Positions 7,147 to 14,041 of a stretch of DNA of 14,375 bases are shown here, one piece after another. Source of the stretch: Chloroflexota bacterium (GTDB lineage: Bacteria > Chloroflexota > Dehalococcoidia > Lucifugimonadales > Lucifugimonadaceae); contig JACETA010000014.1 in NCBI GenBank assembly GCA_013911545.1, forward strand, positions 1 through 14,375. The letters are read 5' to 3'. The notes under the pieces were generated by a model. That model searched no databases, was not told the origin of the DNA, and saw only the letters and a list, made by a program, of their open reading frames with translations. The position numbers were made by a program, and so were the translations under genes. How positions within the stretch are numbered: the stretch's first letter is position 1; each line of letters opens with the position of its first letter.

Positions 7147-7297
7147 ATTAAATTTACGATTTAGTTAATTTTTATTATAATTTTGATAAGATTATTATAA
7201 TTTTGTAACAATATTGAAACATTTTTACTAGATTATATTTCTTATATTGTATGTAAATTCATCAAATTAGAAAATATTTTATAAAGGAGAATTAAAA
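7147..7297. promoter_or_regulatory. glnA upstream region with 18-bp dyad and 14-bp direct repeat
   Basis: At 151 bp this is the longest gap in the window, between the divergent metallophosphoesterase and glnA. It holds two exact copies of TTATTATAATTTTG at 7172-7185 and 7192-7205, offset by 20 bp (about two helical turns). Each contains TATAAT readable on both strands. The second copy runs into an imperfect dyad, TGTAACAATATTGAAACA at 7204-7221, in which 14 of 18 positions are symmetrical around AATATT. The outer TGT...ACA arms recall GlnR/TnrA-type nitrogen operators (TGTnA-N7-TnACA), though the length is 18 rather than 17. A TTGAAA (7214-7219) inside the dyad could serve as a -35, but the nearest TATATT (7234-7239) is only 14 bp away. 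A strong ribosome site, AAAGGAGA, is at 7283-7290. Confidence 0.45.
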
Positions 7298-8734
7298 ATG
7301 GCAGGAAAAGCTACAGAATCAGTTTTGAAACTGATGAAAGACAATGAATGTGATATTTTGGACTTAAAATTTATTGATGTTCCAGGTACATGGCAGCACG
7401 TTGCACTACCGATATCTGAAGTTGATGACAAACTATTTGAGATGGGGACAGGTTTTGATGGTTCCAGTGTAAGAGGTTTCCAGTCAATTGAAAATTCAGA
7501 TATGTTACTTCTTCCTCATGCTGAAACTGCTAAAGTAGATCCGTTCGAAGAAAAAACAGTATCTATAATTGCTGACATAAGAGATCCGCTAAGTAATAGT
7601 CACTACACAAGAGACCCAAGATATATAACTATCAAAGCAGAAGAATATTTAAAAAGCACTGGGATAGGTGATACATCTTATTGGGGGCCAGAATTAGAAT
7701 TCTTTGTTTTTGATTCAGTTCAATTTTTCCAAAAAGAGAATGAAGCTTATTTCAAAGTAGATTCAGACGAAGGTATCTGGAATTCTGGAGCTGAAAAGAT
7801 GATTGATGGCGGTCCTAACATCGGACAGAGGCCTGGATATAAAGGTGGGTACTTTCCGGCAGCTCCAATTGATACTATGCATGGTATCAGAGGAGAAATG
7901 GTAAGAATTATGGTAGAAGAACTTGGATTCCATGTAGAAAAACATCATCACGAAGTTGCTACAGCTGGACAGGGTGAAATCGATTTAAAATATGACACTA
8001 TGCTATCGATGGCTGACAAAGTTATGAGATATAAATATGTTGTTAAAAATGTTGCGCAATCTTACGGCAAAGTAGCAACATTCATGCCTAAGCCTATTTA
8101 TAATGATAATGGCACAGGAATGCATACTCACCAAAGTATTTGGAAAGATGGGAAACCATTATTTGCTGGTAATGAATATGCTGGTTTAAGTAAGCTTGCA
8201 TTAAATTACATTGGCGGGCTAATTAAACACGGTCAAGCACTAATGGGATTATGTGCACCAACATCAAATAGTTACAAGAGACTTGTTCCTGGTTTTGAGG
8301 CTCCTACAATTTTAGGTTTATCTGCAAGAAATAGGAGTGCTGCATTTAGAGTTCCAATGTATGATCCAAATAATAAAGCAGCTAAGAGAGTAGAATTTAG
8401 GTCTGCTGACCCAACTTGTAATCCTTATTTGGCATTTCCCGCGATGTTAATGGCTGGTCTAGATGGAATTGAAAATGAAATTGACCCTGGTGATGTCCTA
8501 GATGATGATCTATTTAGTATGCCTGAAGAAGAACAAGCAAAATTAAAACAAGTTCCTAACAGCATTGAAAACGCCTTAAATGCACTTCAAGATGATCATG
8601 AATTCTTACTTAAAGGTGACGTATTTACTAGTGACCTTATAGAAGCTTGGATCTCTTATAAAAGAGAAACTGAAGTTGATCAAGTTAGGACCCGACCACA
8701 TCCTTGGGAATACTACTTAACTTTTAACTCATAG
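7298..8734 (+). CDS. glnA: Type I glutamine synthetase
   Basis: A 478-aa GSI, full length, making glutamine from glutamate, ammonia and ATP in the cytoplasm as a dodecamer. Visible landmarks are GFDGSS (Asp54, the ammonium-site Asp), YWGPELEFFVFD with the metal-ligand Glu, the ATP signature ending NGTGMHTHQS, the NRSAAFRVP arginine loop, and RPHPWEYYL at the C-terminus. The long GSI-beta-like stretch before HGIRGEM is present. At the site where adenylylated enzymes have Tyr (NLYDLPPEE in E. coli) this protein has DLFSMPEEE, with Phe406 encoded by TTT at 8513-8515, so GlnE-type adenylylation at this residue is impossible. Control may instead be transcriptional (see the upstream dyad) or by feedback. 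An AAAGGAGA site 7 nt upstream fixes the start. It is monocistronic and closed by a 12-bp hairpin. Confidence 0.97.
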   Translation: MAGKATESVLKLMKDNECDILDLKFIDVPGTWQHVALPISEVDDKLFEMGTGFDGSSVRGFQSIENSDMLLLPHAETAKVDPFEEKTVSIIADIRDPLSNSHYTRDPRYITIKAEEYLKSTGIGDTSYWGPELEFFVFDSVQFFQKENEAYFKVDSDEGIWNSGAEKMIDGGPNIGQRPGYKGGYFPAAPIDTMHGIRGEMVRIMVEELGFHVEKHHHEVATAGQGEIDLKYDTMLSMADKVMRYKYVVKNVAQSYGKVATFMPKPIYNDNGTGMHTHQSIWKDGKPLFAGNEYAGLSKLALNYIGGLIKHGQALMGLCAPTSNSYKRLVPGFEAPTILGLSARNRSAAFRVPMYDPNNKAAKRVEFRSADPTCNPYLAFPAMLMAGLDGIENEIDPGDVLDDDLFSMPEEEQAKLKQVPNSIENALNALQDDHEFLLKGDVFTSDLIEAWISYKRETEVDQVRTRPHPWEYYLTFNS

Positions 8735-8751
8735 TATAAAAAGTAAATTTT

Positions 8752-8783
8752 AAGAAGAGGAAATTATTATGTTTCCTCTTCTT
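8752..8783. terminator. Bidirectional hairpin terminator between glnA and DUF1232 gene
   Basis: A perfect 12-bp inverted repeat, AAGAAGAGGAAA (8752-8763) and TTTCCTCTTCTT (8772-8783), flanks an 8-nt loop, starting 18 nt after the glnA stop. In the glnA direction the descending arm is itself U-rich (CUCUUCUUUAU). In the opposite direction the arm is followed by AAAATTTACTTTTT. The right arm is also the end of the convergent DUF1232 gene, whose stop codon lies in the loop. It is the only clear terminator-like hairpin I found. The stem is only moderately GC-rich, so efficiency is uncertain. Confidence 0.7.
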
Positions 8784-9066
8784 TATCGTCCTTAACTTCA
8801 TATTCCGTATCAATGTATTCTTTTTTATTTATATATTTTTTACATAGTGAATCAAACCAATACAGAGCTGAGTAGACAATAAAAAAATCATCTATAAGCC
8901 CAATACCCAAGATCCTTAATTCAGGAAGCAGATCTATTGGAATAATAAAGTAAATAAAGGCAAAAGTTGGTATCAGTTTGTACCTAAAAGGAATTTCAGG
9001 ATTGTATAAATATTTAATTGAATTTCTAAAAATTCTTAATACATTTAAAAATCTAAAAAATTTCAT
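8767..9066 (-). CDS. DUF1232 (YkvA-like) small membrane protein
   Basis: A 99-aa protein from ATG 9066. A GTG at 9081 would add five residues, but the ATG forms a TAATG junction with the stop of the epimerase gene and has a GGGA just upstream, so I prefer it. The DUF1232 core is clear: YNPEIPFRYKL, then a hydrophobic stretch, then the hallmark I-P-I-D-L-L-P-E and, after a short turn, G-x-I-D-D followed by a second hydrophobic segment. The tail is charged (DTEYEVKDDKEEET). These proteins are small and membrane-associated with no established function. It is translationally coupled to the aldose epimerase. The last codons (Glu-Glu-Glu-Thr) form one arm of the shared terminator hairpin. Confidence 0.88.
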   Translation of the reverse strand: MKFFRFLNVLRIFRNSIKYLYNPEIPFRYKLIPTFAFIYFIIPIDLLPELRILGIGLIDDFFIVYSALYWFDSLCKKYINKKEYIDTEYEVKDDKEEET

Positions 9067-9938
9067 TATTCCCAAGACCACTTTGTTGAAAGTGAATAAT
9101 CTTTTTTTGGCTCAACAAATAAAATCCCTGTATCAGAAACAGATTCTTCATCTAACTGAAATGAATTAATAGTTGCTGATTGTGGCTCCACGCACAGTAA
9201 ATCAGAATTAGGCTCAGGGGGAGTGTATATAACAAGATGCCCACATTCATAGGAAGACTTTAAATTCAAAGTCAATTCTGGCCATTTTAATAAAACATTT
9301 GAACCGTCTTTTATTCTATAGCAGTCATCTAATGTTTCAGGGGCTGGAGAATAACCATTTTTAAATTTATCTATTTCTGATGATTTAATTTTTTTAGATG
9401 TTGGCAACTCGTCTGATATTTCCCATTTATATTGAGAATCAAATTTTATTTCTATTTCTCCAGAAGAAAGTGTTCTTTTAAACCAAGGATGCCAACCCAT
9501 TGAAAATGGCATAATTTCATTATCATCATTAAATATTGTTAGTTTTTGGGTAATATATTTTTCACCAATACTGATTTTAGATTTTAGATTTCCTTTAAAA
9601 GGCCACGGCTCTGAAAGATTTGTTTTCATTTCTAATGAATTTTTATTCTTATTGATCAATTCCCAATTTGAAAATAAAACAGTCCCATGAATAGCATGTT
9701 TAAATTGAGATGAAAGAGGATGGGAATTTAAGAGATTTGTTGAACCTTTTTTTGAATTAAAAATACCTTCTTTTATTCTGTTTACCCAAGGAGCCATAAT
9801 GAAAGAAGAAACAAAATTCTCTAAATCATATCCTAAAATTTCATAGTTAATATCATTTTTATTTATCTTAAATGAAATTAATGATGGACCATTAGTAACG
9901 ACCTCACAATAATTATTTTTTAATTTATGCATTTTCAT
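9066..9938 (-). CDS. Aldose 1-epimerase (galactose mutarotase-like)
   Basis: A 290-aa beta-sandwich mutarotase-family protein. Motifs in order: APWVNRIKEGIF (49-60, the conserved NRI), HAIHGTV with His84, FSMGWHPWF with the catalytic His150, LDDCYR with Asp205, and LCVEPQSA with the catalytic base Glu251. It would interconvert alpha and beta anomers of a free or modified aldose. The substrate may be a hexose or a deoxysugar, and the relaxed sequence suggests the broad YeaD/YihR-like part of the family. Together with the SDR and SMP-30 lactonase it could supply the correct anomer to an oxidative sugar pathway. The ATG at 9938 has no clear ribosome site, and Met3 at 9932 is an equally plausible start. 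The protein is Lys/Asn/Ser-rich like the metallophosphoesterase. It is first in a two-gene unit with DUF1232. Confidence 0.92.
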   Translation of the reverse strand: MKMHKLKNNYCEVVTNGPSLISFKINKNDINYEILGYDLENFVSSFIMAPWVNRIKEGIFNSKKGSTNLLNSHPLSSQFKHAIHGTVLFSNWELINKNKNSLEMKTNLSEPWPFKGNLKSKISIGEKYITQKLTIFNDDNEIMPFSMGWHPWFKRTLSSGEIEIKFDSQYKWEISDELPTSKKIKSSEIDKFKNGYSPAPETLDDCYRIKDGSNVLLKWPELTLNLKSSYECGHLVIYTPPEPNSDLLCVEPQSATINSFQLDEESVSDTGILFVEPKKDYSLSTKWSWE

Positions 9939-9997
9939 AATTGAAATTTATAATTAATATAATAATAAATTAAATTGTAATTCAAAAGGAGTAAATA
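9939..9997. promoter_or_regulatory. Divergent promoter region, epimerase / HpaI aldolase
   Basis: A 59-bp spacer almost entirely of A and T. TATAAT occurs at 9949-9954 and 9958-9963 on the plus strand; either could be a -10 for the aldolase gene, the second giving a leader of roughly 28 nt. No matching -35 or operator is convincing. AAAAGGAG at 9984-9991 is a strong ribosome site, 6 nt before the aldolase ATG. Confidence 0.3.
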
Positions 9998-10771
9998 ATG
10001 ATTAAAAATTCTATGAAAGCAAAACTTAATAACAAAGAGGTTGTTCTGGGTGCATTTGTAAGTACTCCTTCTCCATCAACCGTAGAAATGCTTGGGTGGC
10101 TAGGAATGGATTATGTAGTAATAGATTGCGAGCACAGTGTAACTGATTACGAAACAGCAGAAAATATGGTGAGAGCCGCTGATCTCACAGGAATAACACC
10201 AATAGTTAGGGCTGGACTAAATTTGCAACAGAATATTCAAAGATACCTTGATGCAGGAGTTCAGGGAGTTTTGATTCCTTTAGTTAATAATGCAGAAGAT
10301 GCAAAAAGGGTAGTTGAAAGTTGTAAATATCCCCCTTTAGGAAAAAGAGGTTTATTCAGCACATCTAGAACTGGAAAGTATGGAATTACACCCATAATTG
10401 ATCATGTAAAAACAAGTAATGATGAAATATTTGTTGCGGTCCAAATTGAAACCTTAGAAGGGATAAAAAATCAAGATAGCATAATAGCAACAGAAGGCGT
10501 TGATAGTGTATTTTTAGGTCCAGGAGATTTATCTTCAGTTTTAGGGGTTCACGGCCAAGTTACCCATGAAAAAGTTAGAAATACCATGGAATCAATGATT
10601 CCAAAAATTATTGCATCTGGGAAAATACCAGGCACTTTAGTTGCTGATGGTGATCAGGCAAAATATTGGAATGAACGAGGGATTAACTTTTTAATTGGAG
10701 GAGCAAATAAGTTTTTACTAAATGGCTCTAAACAATTTATTGATGATGTTAAATCAAAAACTAAGTCATAA
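9998..10771 (+). CDS. HpcH/HpaI-family class II aldolase (2-oxo-3-deoxy acid aldolase type)
   Basis: A 257-aa protein of standard length with all HpaI active-site residues: His46 in DCEH, Arg71 in PIVRAG, Glu151 in VQIET and Asp177 in LGPGDL. It also has the AGVQGVLIPLV and YPPLGKRG blocks. These enzymes use a divalent metal to cleave 2-oxo-3-deoxy (or 4-hydroxy-2-oxo) acids to pyruvate and an aldehyde; the family includes HpcH/HpaI, GarL and YfaU. The sugar-acid genes nearby make a GarL/YfaU-like role more likely than aromatic degradation, for which no other gene is present. A strong AAAAGGAG precedes the ATG. It is a single-gene unit whose 3' end overlaps the convergent DHDPS-like gene by 11 bp. 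Confidence 0.93.
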   Translation: MIKNSMKAKLNNKEVVLGAFVSTPSPSTVEMLGWLGMDYVVIDCEHSVTDYETAENMVRAADLTGITPIVRAGLNLQQNIQRYLDAGVQGVLIPLVNNAEDAKRVVESCKYPPLGKRGLFSTSRTGKYGITPIIDHVKTSNDEIFVAVQIETLEGIKNQDSIIATEGVDSVFLGPGDLSSVLGVHGQVTHEKVRNTMESMIPKIIASGKIPGTLVADGDQAKYWNERGINFLIGGANKFLLNGSKQFIDDVKSKTKS

Positions 10772-11705
10772 GCGGACTGAGCCTGTCCATTATTCTTTGC
10801 AATTCTTCTTGGTCAGCAGCATCAAAAGGTTTTCTAACTGGTAATCTAGTTGTAGGAGATTTAATAATTCCTCTTTTCCAAAAAACCCACTTATATGCAT
10901 TTACCCCAAATCTTCTTTCAAAATTTAATGACGGCAATAATGATTCCCATAATATTCTTGCGCGATCATTAACTTCATAATAACCATCCTTGCCTTTTTT
11001 TTGAGTATCCAAAGCATTCCATATACTGACAATAATATCTGTAAAATGCCCAGATGGCATTGTGCCTTGTGCACCTCTTCTATATTCATCCATTAGAAAA
11101 GTACCTCCAATCCCACCCATAATCGATTTACATTTACTTCCTAATTTCTCAACAACTTCTGAAATCACGTGCCCAGCAAATGCACTTTCTTCTTTTAAGT
11201 ATTGAATATTTTCAAAATCATTAATTAAGTTAATAATTGTATTTGTGGCCACTAATTTACCTTGCATATCGTTGTTTTGAATCCAAATTGGCAAACTAGT
11301 AGATTTAGAAATTTCACCGAAATAATCATATACATATTGAGCAGATGCGACCTTTGTAGAAGGCATTGTAATTATAGAATCAACCCCAATGTCTTCAACA
11401 ATTTTTATACTTTCTTTAACTTGTTCAACAGAATTTCCAGTAACTCCAGCAACTAAATGAACTGATCCATTTACTACTTTTGCGCCCTCTTTTATGACCA
11501 TGACCCTTTCTTCGTCTGTAAGAGTTGCAACTTCACTAGCATTGACCGGCATAACAATTCCATGGGCCCCTTTTTCGAGACAAAACTCTATACATTTTCT
11601 TAAAGAGTCAATATCGAGTTTTCCATCTTCATGAAAAGGTGTCACAGGAATCGAGTAAACCCCTCTTGGATTTTGTAATTCTTTGGATAATTTCACAGTA
11701 GTCAT
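10761..11705 (-). CDS. DHDPS/NAL-superfamily protein with altered active site
   Basis: A 314-aa TIM barrel of the DapA/NanA superfamily. The N-terminal GVYSIPVTPFHEDGKLD block and the Schiff-base Lys171 in LKEES are clear. Other catalytic positions differ from E. coli DapA: the GTTGE loop is V-N-A-S-E (55-58, Thr44 to Asn), the PYY motif is P-S-T (Tyr107 to Thr117), LYN is I-Q-N (Tyr133 to Gln143), and Arg138 to Gln148. The protein is therefore unlikely to be DapA or a standard NAL aldolase, but can still form an imine with a 2-oxo acid. Some uncharacterised relatives also have Gln at the Tyr133 position as I recall. It is last in the minus-strand operon; its ATG overlaps the bicupin stop by one base (TAATG). 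A role on the same small oxo-acid as its partners is inferred. Confidence 0.9.
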   Translation of the reverse strand: MTTVKLSKELQNPRGVYSIPVTPFHEDGKLDIDSLRKCIEFCLEKGAHGIVMPVNASEVATLTDEERVMVIKEGAKVVNGSVHLVAGVTGNSVEQVKESIKIVEDIGVDSIITMPSTKVASAQYVYDYFGEISKSTSLPIWIQNNDMQGKLVATNTIINLINDFENIQYLKEESAFAGHVISEVVEKLGSKCKSIMGGIGGTFLMDEYRRGAQGTMPSGHFTDIIVSIWNALDTQKKGKDGYYEVNDRARILWESLLPSLNFERRFGVNAYKWVFWKRGIIKSPTTRLPVRKPFDAADQEELQRIMDRLSPLMT

Positions 11706-12445
11706 TAGTCACACTCCACTCTAGGAGGAGGATTTAAAACACAGTGAATAGCAAGCAGTGTTCCTTTTCCATCAAAGGGGTTATTACAACCATGCCTTGC
11801 TTTTACCTCTGCAGTAAACATATCCCCAGCATTTAATTCAATATTATTTTCCTCAAAGTAAACAGCATTTAATTTTCCTTCCAAACAATACATAGATTCT
11901 TCATGGTGAGGGTGGTAATGATTAGGAGCATCAGCGCCAGAACTAAAATTTAATTCAGAAAAATAGCTTGATTGTGCGCCTGAAAAATCTCCAACCATGT
12001 CGTACCTCATGATTCCAGGAGCAAATTCAAAAGGTTCCATTTCTTTTCTAATTGAAACGTATTTACTTGGAATTCCAGGGGTAGTACTGTGATTTTCAAC
12101 AGACTCTCTGTCAAATTTTATTTTCGGAAACATAACTAAGAGTCTTGCTGTTTCATTGGAGTTATTTTTCATTCCATGAGGCATACCTGCTGGAGCCAGC
12201 ATGCAATCTCTACTGTTCATAGTAAATTCATTATCACCTAATATAGAAGTCAATTCACCTTTAATTAAAAAGTGAGTTTCTTCTACATCTGGGTGTAAAT
12301 GCACTGGTATTTCTGCCCCAGGTTCTAAAAAGAGTTCTAAAACTTTAATCATTTTATCTCCTCTTTCAGGCCCTGAAAGCGTAGTTATAGTTATGCCATT
12401 TTCATTGCTATCTGGCTTTAGATCTTCTTTTCTATGTATTGCCAT
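11705..12445 (-). CDS. Bicupin domain protein
   Basis: A 246-aa protein with two cupin barrels. The first has PVHLHPDVEE (His49, His51, Glu55/Glu56) and a later His90 in PAGMPHG. The second has PNHYHPHHEE (His176, His178, Glu182/Glu183) and His218 in VKARHG. Both domains thus keep a full 3-His/1-Glu type metal site, unlike many bicupins that lose one. Possible activities include isomerase, dioxygenase, lyase or lactonase on a small acid; the sequence does not decide. It lies between the 2-hydroxyacid dehydrogenase (9-bp gap, with an AAGGAGAA site starting within the upstream stop codon) and the DHDPS-like gene (1-bp overlap), so the three are surely co-expressed. No signal peptide; probably cytoplasmic. 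Confidence 0.9.
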   Translation of the reverse strand: MAIHRKEDLKPDSNENGITITTLSGPERGDKMIKVLELFLEPGAEIPVHLHPDVEETHFLIKGELTSILGDNEFTMNSRDCMLAPAGMPHGMKNNSNETARLLVMFPKIKFDRESVENHSTTPGIPSKYVSIRKEMEPFEFAPGIMRYDMVGDFSGAQSSYFSELNFSSGADAPNHYHPHHEESMYCLEGKLNAVYFEENNIELNAGDMFTAEVKARHGCNNPFDGKGTLLAIHCVLNPPPRVECD

Positions 12446-12454
12446 TTCTTCTCC

Positions 12455-13513
12455 TTATACTCTTAATGAGGTATCAAATAAATCCATATCACTCCACCTA
12501 TTATTTTCTTTTGTTCTCATTAAGGCAATTGTTTTAATTACCTCAGGGTTTGCGAGCCCGTGAGGGGCCTCACCTTTAAGAATTTTAATTACATTTTCTG
12601 CCTGTTTTCTTGTTCCAACTTCCCTTGAAACAGGAGAAGATCCAGCCGTATGAGGAGTTATAATCAAATTATCTAAACTAAGCAACGGATCTTCAGAAGA
12701 AATTGGCTCCTTTTCAGTAACATCAATTCCAGCACCAGGAATAATGTTGTTTTTAAGGGCATTAAAAAGTGCAGATGGATCAATCAGAGGGCCTCTTGCA
12801 CAATTAATTAGTATGCAATTACTCTTCATCTTATTAAAAGCATCTTCATTAATTATGTGGTGAGTTTCCTCTGTAGATGGAGCATGTAATGTTATAAAAT
12901 CAGAAGTCTTTAACAATTCATCTAAATCAACAAGCTCAACCCCAAATAAATCTGCTGTTGTCCTGTCTATATACGGATCATATGAAATAATTTTAGCTGG
13001 ACCAAAACCTTTAATTCTGGTTGCAAATGATTTTCCAATATTACCTAAGCCAACAATCCCTACAACATTACCAGCTATTCTCCCGAGCTCTGATCTGTAA
13101 GGGTGTACCAATTCTGTTCTGTCTGCCCAATAACCTTTTTTAACCAGACTGTCTTGCTCTCTAATTTTCCTTGTAAGCGACAAAAGCAATGCCATTGCGT
13201 GGTCAGCTACTTCTGTAGTATTAATTCCTGGGGTGTTACAAATACATATTCCAAGTTCTGTAGCAGCCTCTAAATCAACTGAATCAACACCTACTCCTCC
13301 CCTACTGATAACTTTTAAATTATCACATTGCTCCATTACTTTACGTGTTGTTAAGGGATGGAGATAAATTAATGCTCCATCGGCATCTTTCAATAAATCT
13401 ATATATTCTTTTTCGTTATTACATTCTTTTTCTATTAACTCAAAACCTTCACCATTAAATAAATCTCTAAGATAAGGTGGGTTATCTCCGTGACCAACTA
13501 ACGCTACTTTCAT
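12455..13513 (-). CDS. D-2-hydroxyacid dehydrogenase (phosphoglycerate/CtBP-like)
   Basis: A 352-aa D-isomer-specific 2-hydroxyacid dehydrogenase. The substrate loop SRGGVGVDSVD (70-80) and the Rossmann motif VGLGNIG (154-160) are present. Asp179 at the end of the next strand indicates NAD. The catalytic triad is Arg240 (CARGP), Glu269 (EKEP) and His288 (PHTAG). It lacks the ACT/regulatory domain of long SerA enzymes, so a role in serine synthesis is possible but not favoured; glyoxylate, hydroxypyruvate or sugar-derived 2-oxo acids are alternatives. A tail of about 40 residues follows the fold (rich in Asn, Arg and Asp) and is longer than usual. AAAGGAGAAG lies just before the ATG. It is the first gene of the operon with the bicupin and the DHDPS-like protein. 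Confidence 0.93.
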   Translation of the reverse strand: MKVALVGHGDNPPYLRDLFNGEGFELIEKECNNEKEYIDLLKDADGALIYLHPLTTRKVMEQCDNLKVISRGGVGVDSVDLEAATELGICICNTPGINTTEVADHAMALLLSLTRKIREQDSLVKKGYWADRTELVHPYRSELGRIAGNVVGIVGLGNIGKSFATRIKGFGPAKIISYDPYIDRTTADLFGVELVDLDELLKTSDFITLHAPSTEETHHIINEDAFNKMKSNCILINCARGPLIDPSALFNALKNNIIPGAGIDVTEKEPISSEDPLLSLDNLIITPHTAGSSPVSREVGTRKQAENVIKILKGEAPHGLANPEVIKTIALMRTKENNRWSDMDLFDTSLRV

Positions 13514-13579
13514 ACTTCTCCTTTAAAAACATATTAGGTTAGTTTAGGATAAAATAAATTCAATTAAAAATAAAAGAAT
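13514..13579. promoter_or_regulatory. Divergent promoter region, dehydrogenase operon / GNAT
   Basis: A 66-bp AT-rich spacer that must start transcription both ways. The minus-strand operon has a strong AAAGGAGAAG next to its ATG and a TAATAT resembling a -10 a little upstream. On the plus strand GATAAAAT around 13549-13556 could be a -10 for the GNAT gene, which has no visible ribosome site. No operator or hairpin was found. Confidence 0.3.
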
Positions 13580-14041
13580 ATGAACAAAAAAATAAAAACA
13601 AGATTAGCAAATATTTCTGACATAAAAAAATTAGAGATTTTGCAGGTTGATATGGAAAATACAATTGAAGACGATCCTTACCCTGATGAAGTCGGAAAAA
13701 AGGGATTGAAATTCATAATAGATAACCCGGACCACGGTTTTTATATAGTAGCTGAATTAGAAAAAACAGTTGTTGGAGGGTTGAGGATATCATTTGAAAG
13801 AAGTGTGAGTAGAAATGGTTTTTTTTGGTGGATCCAAAATGTATGTGTTGATAAAGAATTAAGAGGAAAAAGAATTTATCAAAGTATGTTTAATAAAGTT
13901 ATTGAATTAGCGAAAAATCAAGATGATGTTGTTGCAGTAAAATTGCATGTTCATACAAATAACAACAGTGCAATAAAAGCTTATGAAAGAACTGGAATGA
14001 AAAGAACTCCAGAATACCCCTATATATTAAATTTGAAATGA
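13580..14041 (+). CDS. GNAT-family N-acetyltransferase
   Basis: A 153-aa single-domain GNAT. Motif A is visible at residues 86-103: beta-strand IQNVCVDKELRG followed by Lys-Arg-Ile-Tyr. This differs from the standard R/Q-x-x-G-x-G/A loop at the last glycines (Arg98 and Tyr100), though Arg95-Gly96 are kept. Motif B is seen as VHTNNNSAIKAYERTGM near the C-terminus, typical of the family. It should transfer an acetyl (or other acyl) group from CoA to an amine; the acceptor is unknown. The ATG at 13580 begins the alignable N-terminus but lacks a ribosome site. Its last four bases (ATGA) contain the start of the next gene, so the pair is translationally coupled. Confidence 0.9.
   Translation: MNKKIKTRLANISDIKKLEILQVDMENTIEDDPYPDEVGKKGLKFIIDNPDHGFYIVAELEKTVVGGLRISFERSVSRNGFFWWIQNVCVDKELRGKRIYQSMFNKVIELAKNQDDVVAVKLHVHTNNNSAIKAYERTGMKRTPEYPYILNLK

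Noticed and set aside
7204..7221. Firm call of a GlnR/TnrA binding site
   Set aside because: The dyad is one base longer than the consensus and mismatches the inner positions; no such regulator is in the window, so it is kept only as a candidate.
9067..9081. GTG at 9081 as the start of the DUF1232 gene
   Set aside because: The ATG at 9066 makes a TAATG junction like others in the window and has a GGGA upstream; the GTG form only adds five residues lying inside the epimerase gene.
10761..11705. DapA (4-hydroxy-tetrahydrodipicolinate synthase) of lysine synthesis
   Set aside because: All three proton-relay residues and the carboxylate-binding Arg are replaced, and the operon partners are not lysine genes.
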